Below, piece by piece: positions 1 to 7,414 of a stretch of DNA of 11,075 nucleotides. The DNA comes from an uncultured Rickettsiales bacterium (GTDB lineage Bacteria > Pseudomonadota > Alphaproteobacteria > UBA8366): NCBI GenBank assembly GCA_913046825.1, contig CAJWTF010000128.1:1-11075 (forward strand), in the 5' to 3' direction. The notes below the pieces were generated by a model. The model searched no databases. It was not told the origin of the DNA and was given only the letters and a program-made list of their open reading frames with translations. Position numbers and translations under genes: made by a program. Within the stretch, counting starts at the first letter, position 1, and every line of letters begins with the position of its first letter.

Positions 1-855
1 GAGGCAATTGTGGATAGACACTTCGGTCGACGGCCGCATGGAAAAGCTGAATAATTTCTTCATCTTTCCAAGGCAAGAGCCTTACTTTAGTGCTTTTGAC
101 AGTTAGTCTATGTCCTGCAAAAGGATTCCGAGCCTCAGCATTGATTAGCCCCACATTATCCAAATATTTCCAGTAGCTATTTAAAGCAGATAAATACCGA
201 CTGACGGTCTTGACACTTTTGCCGGCGTCCAATCTCTCTTCAATCCAAACCGTTACAGCTCTGCGTTTAATGTCCAAAAGAAATGGAAAATCTTCAGCAA
301 ACCTGCGGATGATGGCTTTTTTCTCATCCTTTGTTTTCTCTGCTATATCCATATGCTTCTGGAAATCATCTACATGCAGGCCCCTAGGAACCCTCTTGCT
401 CTTTGATATATCAAGAAATTCTATGGGTCGATTGCCAGCAGGTGCCTATTGAATGGCTTTGTAAAGGTCTGGGCTGCGTCCTCCCAATTTATTTACGGTA
501 GACCAGCCTCCTGGAATAATGTCTTCCACAGCATAATTTACGGTCTGCTCCTGTGCCTCTGCTTTGGCATCCACCTGGCGCGTTTCGGAGATTAATTTCC
601 GATAAAATCTGCTGTTCTGGCTAAATTCTCGTTGACATGTGTTCCATTGCGGACAGCTTTGATTTTTGTTTCAACTATGTCGGTGTGAGGAATTTTACGA
701 GTGTCGGCTATCTCGAGGTCTTCGGTATTAAGAGACTTCATGTACTCTCTGTTACCGTCAAATGCATGCCTCACATCTAATGGAATGTTTACTCGCACCA
801 ACCATTTGTTATATTCCTGATTGTGATGCTTAAGGTTTTGTTTAATTTTAACCAT
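1..855 (-). pseudogene. Decayed tyrosine recombinase (phage/island integrase), 5' part only
   Basis: Read on the minus strand from the ATG at 855, the protein begins MVKIKQNLKHHNQEYNKW and continues with a conserved-looking LDVRHAF...REYMKSLNTEDLEIA segment. This matches the N-terminal region of alphaproteobacterial integrases. The frame ends at a TAA just after ...ARTADF, but one extra base in the A-run at plus 604-607 restores a sensible frame (YRKLISETRQVDAK... to PDLYKAIQ). That frame meets a TAG at 446-448 and then stays open to position 1. The last part reads as a SAM-like core-binding domain (KTVSRYLSALNSYWKYL, NPFAGHRLT) entering the catalytic domain (LPWKDEEIIQLFHAA). The catalytic R-H-R-H-Y residues would lie left of the window. 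Two lesions suggest a non-functional gene, although a sequencing error at the homopolymer could explain the first. Composition is more AT-rich than the neighbours, consistent with acquired DNA. Confidence 0.85.
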
Positions 856-860
856 CTAGC

Positions 861-895
861 TACCTACAAAAATCTATTAAACAAAAATAGTAGGT
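861..895. repeat. Direct plus inverted repeat cluster in the integrase leader
   Basis: The octamer ACAAAAAT occurs at 866-873 and again at 881-888. The pair is bracketed by an inverted repeat, ACCTAC (862-867) and GTAGGT (890-895). The cluster sits directly upstream of the integrase start on its coding strand, where integrase arm-type sites, excisionase sites or an autoregulatory operator are often found. That function is inferred from position only; no attachment core can be identified without the other end of the element. Confidence 0.35.
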
Positions 896-963
896 GTTTT
901 TAGTATGTGGTGTAAGGCGAATTTCGGCTAAACCATTGGATTAATAGGGTGGCTGGCTCAATG

Positions 964-1011
964 GGTGTCCAATTCTCTTCTTGGCACCATTATCGGGTGG
1001 TTCGACCCGAT
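964..1011 (+). other. Two tandem hairpins just upstream of rnd
   Basis: The first stem pairs GGTG-CCAA (964-972, with T968 bulged) with TTGG-CACC (981-988). The second is a perfect 7-bp stem, ATCGGGT (992-998) with ACCCGAT (1005-1011), closed by the 6-nt loop GGTTCG. There is no T-run after either, so neither is a standard intrinsic terminator. They lie between the integrase remnant and the ribosome binding site of rnd and would be in the rnd leader if transcription starts upstream of about 960. Their function is unknown; a leader structure or remains of an integration junction are both possible. Confidence 0.45.
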
Positions 1012-1031
1012 CGTAACCAAGGACTTTCCTT

Positions 1032-1646
1032 TTGGTGATTGAACTTCATCGAGGTGACTTGCCCGATAACGTTGATTTTGGGGCGTCAGTCGCCATTGAT
1101 ACTGAAACGCAAGGCTTGAACACACTGCGTGATAGGTTGTGCGTCGTGCAACTCACCGGTGCCGAAGGCGTTTGCCATCTTGTGCATTATCCGACGCCCG
1201 ATTACGACTCGCCGAACTTGCGGCGCGTGGTCAACGATACGTCGGTTCTCAAGCTGTTTCACTTCGGCCGTTTCGATATTGCCGCCCTGAATTACTACTT
1301 AGGCACGGATTGCCGTCCGGTTTATTGCACCAAGATCGCTTCCCGGCTGACGCGTACTTATACGGATCGCCATGGATTGCGGGATCTATGCCGTGAGTTT
1401 CTGGGCATCGATCTCTCCAAGGAACAGCAATCTTCCGATTGGGCCGCACAGGAGCTGAGCAAAGCGCAGCAGGAATATGCCGCCAGTGACGTGCTTTATC
1501 TACATCGTCTGAAGGAGGCCTTGGACGGTCGCCTTGAGCGTGAAGGGCGCATGGAAATGGCGCAGGCAGCGTTTAATTTCCTGCCGACGCGCGCCGCGAT
1601 GGATATCGCCGGTTTCGAAGCGGAAGATATTTTCACGCATTCTTAA
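1032..1646 (+). CDS. rnd: Ribonuclease D family 3'-5' exonuclease (short form)
   Basis: This is a DEDDy-type 3'-to-5' exoribonuclease, the class that trims tRNA and other structured RNA 3' ends in the cytoplasm. All five catalytic residues are visible: D23 and E25 in AIDTET, D82 in HFGRFD, and Y149 and D153 in YAASD. At 204 residues it is only the exonuclease domain. The HRDC domains of the enterobacterial enzyme are absent, as is usual in alphaproteobacteria. The chosen start is TTG at 1032, giving MVIELHRGDLP; AAGGA at 1019-1023 stands 8 nt upstream. GTG at 1035 is the alternative, 11 nt from the same site. It is separated from kdsD by 127 bp, so it is probably its own transcription unit or a loosely linked first gene. 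The family call is firm; the exact start is less certain. Confidence 0.93.
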   Translation: MVIELHRGDLPDNVDFGASVAIDTETQGLNTLRDRLCVVQLTGAEGVCHLVHYPTPDYDSPNLRRVVNDTSVLKLFHFGRFDIAALNYYLGTDCRPVYCTKIASRLTRTYTDRHGLRDLCREFLGIDLSKEQQSSDWAAQELSKAQQEYAASDVLYLHRLKEALDGRLEREGRMEMAQAAFNFLPTRAAMDIAGFEAEDIFTHS

Positions 1647-1678
1647 CACACAGCGCAGGCTTGCAGCCGTTAATGGAC

Positions 1679-1705
1679 CATGGAGCATAATCCATGCCAA
1701 TTTTT
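1679..1705 (+). terminator. Weak possible intrinsic terminator after rnd
   Basis: CATGGA (1679-1684) and TCCATG (1691-1696) form a perfect 6-bp stem around a 6-nt loop. A run of five T follows at 1701-1705, after a 4-nt gap. The stem has only three G-C pairs and the T-run is short and offset, so efficient termination is doubtful. Confidence 0.3.
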
Positions 1706-1773
1706 AATCGTTCCCACGGCAAATTTGTGTCAATGTCGATGGGAATTCGAAATACCTCGGAATCGGAACCTCA

Positions 1774-2781
1774 ATGACCGGACTGGATCGCTCGTCACCC
1801 TTAAAGTCGCTGGAAAAAGGTGACGCTGCCGATTTGAAGTCAGCGCGACGATTATTTCGGTTGGAGGCGGAAGGGATATCGGCGCTCGCGGATACCATAG
1901 ATAAAAATTTTTCAGCTGCCGTGCAGGCGTTGTCTGGCGTTGGGGGGCGGGTCATCGTCTCCGGAATGGGGAAGAGTGGCCATATAGGCAGCAAGATAGC
2001 GGCGACCCTGGCCTCGACCGGTACGCCGTCGCATTACGTTCATCCAGGTGAAGCCAGCCATGGCGATCTTGGCATGATTACGCGCCAAGATGCCGTACTC
2101 GCGCTATCCAATTCCGGCGAGACGCCCGAACTGCGCGATATCGCTGAATATACACGTCGCTTTTCGATCCCGTTAGTCGTGATCACGTCGGGGGCGGGGA
2201 GCACGCTTACGGAGCTTGCCGATGTGGTGTTGCTCCTACCAACCATTCCGGAAGCTTGTCCGATGGGGTTGGCGCCAACGACCTCGACGACGATGTCATT
2301 GGCAATGGGTGACGCGTTGGCGGTCGCAATGTTGGAACGGAAAGGGTTTTCGGCCCAGGATTTCCGAGTTTTTCATCCTGGTGGAAAACTCGGCAGCAGC
2401 TTATTGCGGGTTTCGGATCTAATGCACGAAGGCGACGCCTTGCCGTTAGCGGATACCGGCACGATCATGCGGGATATAATACCGACGATGTCGGAGAAAC
2501 GCTTCGGCTGCGTCGGCGTGATCGACGATGAAGGCGATCTTATCGGTGTCATTACGGACGGAGATTTGCGTCGCACCTTGGCGGAGAATCTATTGAGCCG
2601 CGCGGTTGTGGATGTCATGACGATGGCGCCAAAGACGATCAAGCCGCAGGCGTTTGCGGCGGAAGCTGTTGCGGTTATGAACGATATGAAGATTACAAAC
2701 TTGTTCGTTGTTGGGGACCCATCGCAGAAGCCCTTAGGCATTCTGCACATCCATGATTTGCTGAAAGCGGGGATTACCTGA
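1774..2781 (+). CDS. kdsD: D-arabinose 5-phosphate isomerase (KdsD/KpsF family)
   Basis: This enzyme interconverts ribulose 5-phosphate and arabinose 5-phosphate, the first step in making Kdo for the LPS inner core. The 335-residue protein has an N-terminal SIS domain (about 35-205) followed by two CBS domains (about 212-335). Residues matching the E. coli KdsD active-site set are present with a constant offset of 8: K67 in GMGKSGH, E119 in SGETPEL, E160 in IPEACPMG, and H201 in VFHPGGKLG. The ATG at 1774 is taken as start and gives a normal family length. It sits 4 bp ahead of lptC, so Kdo supply and LPS export genes appear co-expressed. The Kdo-8-P phosphatase gene kdsC, which lies between kdsD and lptC in enterobacteria, is not here. 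Confidence 0.95.
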   Translation: MTGLDRSSPLKSLEKGDAADLKSARRLFRLEAEGISALADTIDKNFSAAVQALSGVGGRVIVSGMGKSGHIGSKIAATLASTGTPSHYVHPGEASHGDLGMITRQDAVLALSNSGETPELRDIAEYTRRFSIPLVVITSGAGSTLTELADVVLLLPTIPEACPMGLAPTTSTTMSLAMGDALAVAMLERKGFSAQDFRVFHPGGKLGSSLLRVSDLMHEGDALPLADTGTIMRDIIPTMSEKRFGCVGVIDDEGDLIGVITDGDLRRTLAENLLSRAVVDVMTMAPKTIKPQAFAAEAVAVMNDMKITNLFVVGDPSQKPLGILHIHDLLKAGIT

Positions 2782-2785
2782 TCGC

Positions 2786-3469
2786 ATGAGCATGGCCACC
2801 GAAGCGCCGGTGCGTGGCCGGGTCGCTCTCACGGGGCGGCGGACGCAAAGTGCGGGCTACCTATACGGTCATTTTGTTAGCTTCATGAAGGTGTTGCTGC
2901 CGACGGTGGCAACGGCGCTGCTTCTCATAGTTGTAATTTGGCCGCAGCTAAACGAGCAGAATAAGACCTTTGAGATCGGTTTTAAGGAGATCGACAAAAG
3001 TGCGGCCGAGAATCTGCGCATGGAAAAAGCGCGGTATACTGGCGTCGATCGAGCGAAACGGCCCTTTTCCATCACTGCGGAAGAAGCGGAACAGCTCGAT
3101 CCGAAATCTCCGGTTATTGAACTCGTGCAACCCAAGGCCGACATCGTCATGCAGGATGGCTCTTGGATCGCAGTCACGGCGGAAGTCGGTAATTACAATC
3201 GAGCGAGCCAGTTCCTCGAGTTATCAGGGACCGTGAATCTCTTCCACGACAAAGGCTACGAGTTCCGCACCAGCAGCGCGGTTTTAGATTTGCGCGCGGG
3301 CGACGCTATCGGGACCGAGCCAGTTCGTGGGCAAGGCCCATTCGGCCACATTCAGGCGGAAAGTTTCATCGTTCGTAATCGCGGTGAACGGATCGAGTTC
3401 CACGGCAAAGCTCAGGTGATATTGTTGAACGACCTGACGGACCCACGAAACAAAGGCAAAAAACGGTGA
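2786..3469 (+). CDS. lptC: LPS export protein LptC
   Basis: LptC is the bitopic inner-membrane member of the LPS export bridge. It receives LPS from the LptB2FG extractor and hands it to LptA. The 227-residue product has a short basic cytoplasmic N-terminus (GRVALTGRR), one membrane helix at about 35-52 (KVLLPTVATALLLIVVIW), and then a beta-rich periplasmic domain with the spaced pattern typical of the family (ITAEEAEQLD, WIAVTAEVGNYN, LELSGTVNLFHDKGYEF). Primary sequence conservation in LptC is low, so the call rests on topology, length and its place between kdsD and lptA. The start lies 4 bp after the kdsD stop, and the stop overlaps the lptA start, implying translational coupling. Confidence 0.9.
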   Translation: MSMATEAPVRGRVALTGRRTQSAGYLYGHFVSFMKVLLPTVATALLLIVVIWPQLNEQNKTFEIGFKEIDKSAAENLRMEKARYTGVDRAKRPFSITAEEAEQLDPKSPVIELVQPKADIVMQDGSWIAVTAEVGNYNRASQFLELSGTVNLFHDKGYEFRTSSAVLDLRAGDAIGTEPVRGQGPFGHIQAESFIVRNRGERIEFHGKAQVILLNDLTDPRNKGKKR

Positions 3470-4266
3470 TCATGATATTTGGACGCGTCGCCATCTGTTT
3501 GATTGCTGTGGCCTTGAGCGGCGTGGGTGCTGCCTATTCGCAAAATCTGCTACAGGGCGGTGACGATCCTTTGAACCTGACGGCAGAGAGTTTGGTCTGG
3601 CACCGGGACGGCAACAGAATGGTTGCAACGGGCAATGCCCGCGTTACCCGATCCGGTGTCGAACTTCGGGCCGATAAGCTGACGTCCCATTCCCGCAAGA
3701 ATAAGGCCGGGGGGGGCGATCAGTTCTACCGCGTGGACGCTGAGGGCAATGTTCAGATCATCTCGAAGAACGAGCGGGTCTTCGGTGACCGAGGCGAGTA
3801 TAAAATCGACGATCAAAATTTTGTGCTCGTTGGCAACAATCTCCGGATCGAGTCCAATCAAGGCCTGATTACGGCGCGTGATCAGCTGGAATACTGGGAA
3901 GAAAAACAACAATTCGTCGCGCGTGGTGACGCCACTATTGTCAAGGAAAACAAACGCTTGCGGGCCGACATTCTGTTGGCCCTGTTGGGGGCCGACGCGA
4001 AGGGAAAACAGGAAATCCAACAAATCAATGTGTGGGGCAACGTGCTGATCTCGACCGCGAGTGAAATCGTCCAAGCGGGAAAAGGTGTGTATAATGTGCA
4101 AACCGGGATAGTCAGACTTCAAGAAAACGTTAAGATTACCCGTGGTGAAACGCAGTTGAATGGGAACGAGGGCGAGGTCGACTTGAATACGGGAATCAGC
4201 CGAATGGTTGGTGGAAAGCGCCGGGTCCAGGTCCTGATCCCTCCGCAACGCAAGAAACGTCAATAG
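3466..4266 (+). CDS. lptA: LPS export periplasmic bridge protein LptA
   Basis: LptA forms the periplasmic beta-jellyroll bridge that carries LPS between LptC and the outer-membrane LptD. The N-terminus is a signal peptide (hydrophobic core AICLIAVALSGVGAA, likely cleaved after about residue 26). An OstA/LptA domain with recurrent beta-strand units follows (LTAESLVWHRDGNRMVATGN, VELRADKL, VQIISKNERVFGDRGEY, ITARDQLEYWEEKQQFVARG). The chosen GTG at 3466 overlaps the lptC TGA as GTGA, and AAAGG (3452-3456) lies 9 nt upstream. ATG at 3472 is the alternative start, removing two residues. At 266 residues it is longer than the roughly 185-residue E. coli protein, and its basic C-terminal tail ends KKRQ. 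An 8-G tract occurs inside the gene at 3709-3716. Confidence 0.93.
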   Translation: MIMIFGRVAICLIAVALSGVGAAYSQNLLQGGDDPLNLTAESLVWHRDGNRMVATGNARVTRSGVELRADKLTSHSRKNKAGGGDQFYRVDAEGNVQIISKNERVFGDRGEYKIDDQNFVLVGNNLRIESNQGLITARDQLEYWEEKQQFVARGDATIVKENKRLRADILLALLGADAKGKQEIQQINVWGNVLISTASEIVQAGKGVYNVQTGIVRLQENVKITRGETQLNGNEGEVDLNTGISRMVGGKRRVQVLIPPQRKKRQ

Positions 4267-4313
4267 CGTGGTTCCGACATCAGAAACGTAAAATACAGAA
4301 AGTTGTTGAGTAG

Positions 4314-5117
4314 ATGGAGCGCATAAACGAACCGAAACTTGGGAACGGTGCATCTGGTGATGCTACGGCGGCACCGCCGCGCCTCGTCGCCGACAATCCC
4401 GGTCTGGTAGGGCTCAATCTTGGCAAGCAATACAAGCGGCGTCCCGTCTTGCGGAATGTGAGCCTCAACCTGCAGCGCGGTGAGGTCGTTGGTTTGCTCG
4501 GGCCGAACGGGGCCGGAAAGACGACTTGTTTCTATATCATAACAGGTTTGATCGCCGCCGATTATGGAGAGATTTACCTCGACGGTCAGGCAGTGACGAA
4601 CTTACCGATGTATCGGCGCTCCCGACTCGGTGTTGGGTATCTGCCTCAAGAACCTTCCATTTTTCGGGGTCTGAGTGTCGAACAGAACATTCGGGCCGTC
4701 TTGGAGGTGATCGAATCGGACCGACAGATGCGAGAGACAATCCTGGAGGGGCTCCTCGCTGAGTTCTCTATTTCCCATCTGCGGCGGACATCGACGATCA
4801 CCTTGTCCGGCGGGGAGCGCCGCCGGGTTGAGATTGCGCGTGCTCTTGCGTCACAGCCTCATTTTATTTTACTGGATGAACCGTTCGCCGGTATCGATCC
4901 AATCGCGGTGCGTGATATCCGTGAATTGGTGACGCATTTGAAGGATCGCGGCATCGGTGTATTGATCACCGACCATAATGTTCGCGAAACACTCGATATC
5001 GTGGACCGGGCTTATATCTTGCACGACGGTCAGGTTCTCATGGAAGGGGCACCTGACGAGATAGTGCGGAACTCGGACGTTCGGCGAGTTTATCTCGGCG
5101 ACCGGTTTAGCCTTTAA
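4314..5117 (+). CDS. lptB: LPS export ABC transporter ATPase LptB
   Basis: This cytoplasmic ATPase powers extraction of LPS from the inner membrane, together with LptF and LptG encoded elsewhere. All ABC motifs are intact: Walker A GPNGAGKT at 63-70, Q-loop Q112 in YLPQEPSIF, signature LSGGERRR at 164-171, Walker B ILLDE at 185-189, and H-loop H221 in [26 protein letters not shown] and [13 protein letters not shown] are characteristic of LptB rather than of other ABC ATPases. Compared with the compact E. coli protein there is an extra, probably disordered N-terminus of about 30 residues before [14 protein letters not shown]. No strong ribosome binding site precedes the ATG at 4314. The gene follows lptA by 47 bp and precedes rpoN by 20 bp. 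Confidence 0.96.
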   Translation: MERINEPKLGNGASGDATAAPPRLVADNPGLVGLNLGKQYKRRPVLRNVSLNLQRGEVVGLLGPNGAGKTTCFYIITGLIAADYGEIYLDGQAVTNLPMYRRSRLGVGYLPQEPSIFRGLSVEQNIRAVLEVIESDRQMRETILEGLLAEFSISHLRRTSTITLSGGERRRVEIARALASQPHFILLDEPFAGIDPIAVRDIRELVTHLKDRGIGVLITDHNVRETLDIVDRAYILHDGQVLMEGAPDEIVRNSDVRRVYLGDRFSL

Positions 5118-5137
5118 GGCAATCGGTCGACCATACG

Positions 5138-6682
5138 ATGGCGATTTCCCAACGGCTCGATCTCAGGCAATCCCAATCTCTGGTGATGACGCCGCAGTTG
5201 CAACAGGCGATCAAGCTGCTGCAATTGTCGAATATTGAGTTGTCGGAATTCGTTGAGGATGAGTTGAGCCAGAACCCCATGCTCGAACGCGATGCCGGTG
5301 ACGATCCGGCCCGGGGTGATGGCGAGACACGTGCCGCGAGTGAACGAACAGAGGTGGCACCGACGAATGACGAGGTGGCCGGACCGGATTCTCTCGATAT
5401 GGCGGCCGGGGGGGATTTACCCGATGCTGCGGAAAAACCTCTCGATATGGAATATGAAAACGTCTGGGACGATCAACATCCCCGCGACGTTTCCGATGAC
5501 GTTGCCGGTGGTTTCGAGAGTCATTCTCCGATTGGCGCCGGCGGCCGCAGCGATTTCAGCGAGGGGCTGGGAGATTTTGAATCAACGTTGAGTGAAGAGC
5601 CGAGTCTGCGCGAACATCTGACGGATCAGCTGGCGCTGGACGTTCCTGAAGGCGCGGATCGCATTATCGGTTTGCATTTGATCGATATGCTCGACGAATC
5701 GGGGTGGTTGGCCGGCAGCGCCGATGAGGTCGCTAGTATGTTGGGGTGCGACGTTGCCCGCGTGGAAACCGTGTTGGAACGATTGCAGCAATTCGATCCG
5801 CCGGGCGTGTTCGCGCGTGGTTTGAAGGAATGCCTAGCACTGCAGTTGCAGGACAAGGGTCGTCTCGATCCGGCGATGGAAGCGTTGATTGAGAATCTTG
5901 AATTGCTGGGGCGCCGGGATAAGGTGGCTCTGCTAAAGACCTGCGCCGTCGATGAAGAGGACCTCAATGATATGGTCGCTGAAATACGGGCGCTCGACCC
6001 AAAACCGGCGAGTAGTTTCCGGGTAGAGACAGTCCAAAGCGTCACACCAGATATTCTGATGCAGTCGCATCCGGATGGCGGCTGGTTTCTGGAACTCAAT
6101 CAGGAAACCCTACCGCGTGTTTTGGTGAACACTGAATATTTCGCTCGTGTCAGCAAGGGTATCCGGCGCAAGGACGAAAAAGAATACGTGAATGAGCGGT
6201 TTCAGGCTGCGAATTGGTTGGTGAAATCCTTGCACCAACGGGCTACCACCATCCTTAAGGTTGCAGGAGAAATCGTGAAGCAGCAGGATGCTTTTTTCCG
6301 TTATGGCGTGGAGCATCTAAAGCCCCTGATCCTGCGTGATATCGCGGAGGAGATCGAGATGCATGAGAGCACGGTAAGCCGTGTGACGACGAATAAGTTC
6401 ATGGCGACGCCGCGTGGCCTTTATGAGCTTAAGTATTTCTTTACCTCCTCCATTCAGAGTGCAACCGGGGGCGACGCGCATTCCGCCGAATCGGTTCGTT
6501 TTAAAATCAAAGCGTTAATTGAGAACGAATCGCCCAAGACAATCCTGTCGGACGATAAGATCGTTGATATTCTGCGCGTCGACGGTATCGATATCGCTCG
6601 CCGAACAGTCGCTAAATACCGCGAATCGATGCGAATTGGATCTTCGGTCGAACGGCGGCGCATGAAGGCTGGCACGCTTTAG
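5138..6682 (+). CDS. rpoN: RNA polymerase sigma-54 factor
   Basis: Sigma-54 directs RNA polymerase to -24/-12 promoters that need AAA+ activators; targets commonly include nitrogen, flagellar and carbon-source genes. The 514-residue protein has all family regions. The glutamine- and leucine-rich activator-interacting domain comes first (LDLRQSQSLVMTPQLQQAIK, about 8-50). An acidic variable linker follows (about 50-150), then the core-binding domain. The DNA-binding domain has an HTH near 397-415 (DIAEEIEMHESTVSRV), and the RpoN box ARRTVAKYR is at 487-495. Position after lptB and before hpf/ptsN is conserved widely in proteobacteria. Expression probably comes by read-through from the lpt genes, since only 20 bp separate it from lptB. 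A 7-G run lies in the variable linker at 5408-5414, where length changes would be tolerated in frame but frameshifts would not. Confidence 0.98.
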   Translation: MAISQRLDLRQSQSLVMTPQLQQAIKLLQLSNIELSEFVEDELSQNPMLERDAGDDPARGDGETRAASERTEVAPTNDEVAGPDSLDMAAGGDLPDAAEKPLDMEYENVWDDQHPRDVSDDVAGGFESHSPIGAGGRSDFSEGLGDFESTLSEEPSLREHLTDQLALDVPEGADRIIGLHLIDMLDESGWLAGSADEVASMLGCDVARVETVLERLQQFDPPGVFARGLKECLALQLQDKGRLDPAMEALIENLELLGRRDKVALLKTCAVDEEDLNDMVAEIRALDPKPASSFRVETVQSVTPDILMQSHPDGGWFLELNQETLPRVLVNTEYFARVSKGIRRKDEKEYVNERFQAANWLVKSLHQRATTILKVAGEIVKQQDAFFRYGVEHLKPLILRDIAEEIEMHESTVSRVTTNKFMATPRGLYELKYFFTSSIQSATGGDAHSAESVRFKIKALIENESPKTILSDDKIVDILRVDGIDIARRTVAKYRESMRIGSSVERRRMKAGTL

Positions 6683-6686
6683 CTGT

Positions 6687-6755
6687 GTGGACAAGTACAT
6701 GATTTCATGAATGGATTTTGGTAGTGTTGACTCAGTCCACGGTGCCGCCTATGAA
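6687..6755 (+). promoter_or_regulatory. Candidate housekeeping promoter and flanking inverted repeat for hpf-ptsN
   Basis: TTGACT (6727-6732) and TATGAA (6750-6755) are separated by exactly 17 bp. They match the sigma-70 type -35 and -10 hexamers at 5/6 and 4/6 positions. An inverted repeat, GTGGAC (6687-6692) and GTCCAC (6735-6740), has its right arm in the promoter spacer, and a CATGA-tt-TCATG dyad lies at 6698-6709. These could be operator sites. The start of transcription would fall near 6762, leaving a leader of about 75 nt. Confidence 0.5.
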
Positions 6756-6788
6756 TCGGATGCCGTTGCAGATGTATGCGGCGATAGC

Positions 6789-6805
6789 GGGCCTCAAGAA
6801 GGCCC
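6789..6805 (+). other. GC-rich hairpin in the hpf leader
   Basis: GGGCC (6789-6793) and GGCCC (6801-6805) form a 5-bp all-GC stem around the loop TCAAGAA. No T-run follows, so it is not a convincing terminator. It lies about 30 nt ahead of the hpf start codon, which itself lacks a clear Shine-Dalgarno sequence, so a role in translation control is conceivable but unproven. Confidence 0.35.
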
Positions 6806-6835
6806 AGCAAGTTTCAAAAATCAGATGTCAGTCGT

Positions 6836-7405
6836 ATGCAATTAACGATTAACGGGAAGCAGCTCGATGTAGGTGCTGCGCTCCAAGAATACATTAAAAA
6901 GCAGCTGCCGACGATCGTGGGTAAGTATTTTGAAAACCCAAACGATGGCCACGTCACTATGTCCAAAGAAGGCAGTGATATTCGCGCCGATGTATCGCTC
7001 CATATCGGCAAGGGCATCAAGTTGCAAGGTCACGCGATCGCGGGCGACGCCTATGCTGCATTCGACGAGGCGGCCGGGCATGTAGGCAAGCGTCTGCCCC
7101 GCTATAAGCGCCGTCTTCGTTACCACCATAAAGGCCGCTTCGACAATTCCAATACCTTGCCAGCGCTGCAATATGTCTTTGCGGCGGAAGAAGAGAATAC
7201 GACGAACGAGCCGGATCAGCCGGTGATCGTCGCTGAGATGGAAACCGAGATTGAGGTCATGCAGATGGACCTTGCCAATCTAACCGCCTTGATATTCCGC
7301 AATGTGGCGCATAGCGCTCTGAATATGGTTTACCGACTTGCCGATGGTGATATCGGGTGGGTTGATCCGCGCGGATCTTGCGGCGGCGTTCCCGAGGGAA
7401 GCTAG
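6836..7405 (+). CDS. hpf: Long-form ribosome hibernation promoting factor
   Basis: HPF binds the decoding region of idle 30S subunits and, in its long form, pairs ribosomes into inactive 100S dimers through a C-terminal domain. Residues 1-105 form the S30AE/HPF domain (MQLTINGKQLDVG, HIGKGIKLQGHAIAGDAYAAFDEA, RLPRYKRRLRYHHKG). A linker (about 106-128) follows, and then the dimerising domain from PVIVAE to DIGWVDP. That domain ends with the usual RN-AH-LN-VYR-DG-IGW-DP pattern, but the stretch TEIEVMQMDL appears to lack about seven residues seen in typical relatives (roughly TLTVGEA before VMxMDL). The ATG at 6836 matches the common N-terminus; no strong ribosome binding site precedes it. ptsN follows after 9 bp, so the two are probably co-transcribed. 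Confidence 0.95.
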   Translation: MQLTINGKQLDVGAALQEYIKKQLPTIVGKYFENPNDGHVTMSKEGSDIRADVSLHIGKGIKLQGHAIAGDAYAAFDEAAGHVGKRLPRYKRRLRYHHKGRFDNSNTLPALQYVFAAEEENTTNEPDQPVIVAEMETEIEVMQMDLANLTALIFRNVAHSALNMVYRLADGDIGWVDPRGSCGGVPEGS

Positions 7406-7414
7406 GGCGGACAC

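Noticed and set aside
210..452. 80-residue plus-strand frame in the integrase region
   Set aside because: The minus-strand frame over the same bases reads as a recombinase core-binding domain, so the plus frame is a shadow.
992..1017. GGTTCGA next to a GC-rich stem and a following ACCA, resembling a tRNA T-arm and 3' end
   Set aside because: The stem is 7 bp with a 6-nt loop rather than 5 bp with 7 nt, and no upstream D-arm or acceptor strand complementary to the 3' part is present.
3550..4353. 267-residue open frame antisense to lptA
   Set aside because: It covers exactly the lptA coding region, has no recognisable domain or ribosome site, and lptA is clearly the real gene with a signal peptide and family repeats.
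6670..6684. TGGCACG followed by AGC at the rpoN stop codon, resembling a sigma-54 -24/-12 promoter
   Set aside because: The GG-to-GC spacing is one base too short and the -12 element is not TTGC; this spacing is strict for sigma-54.
6751..6852. 33-residue frame overlapping the hpf start, as a possible upstream coupling ORF
   Set aside because: Its ATG falls inside the predicted -10 element, so it would not be in the transcript, and it has no ribosome site or family resemblance.
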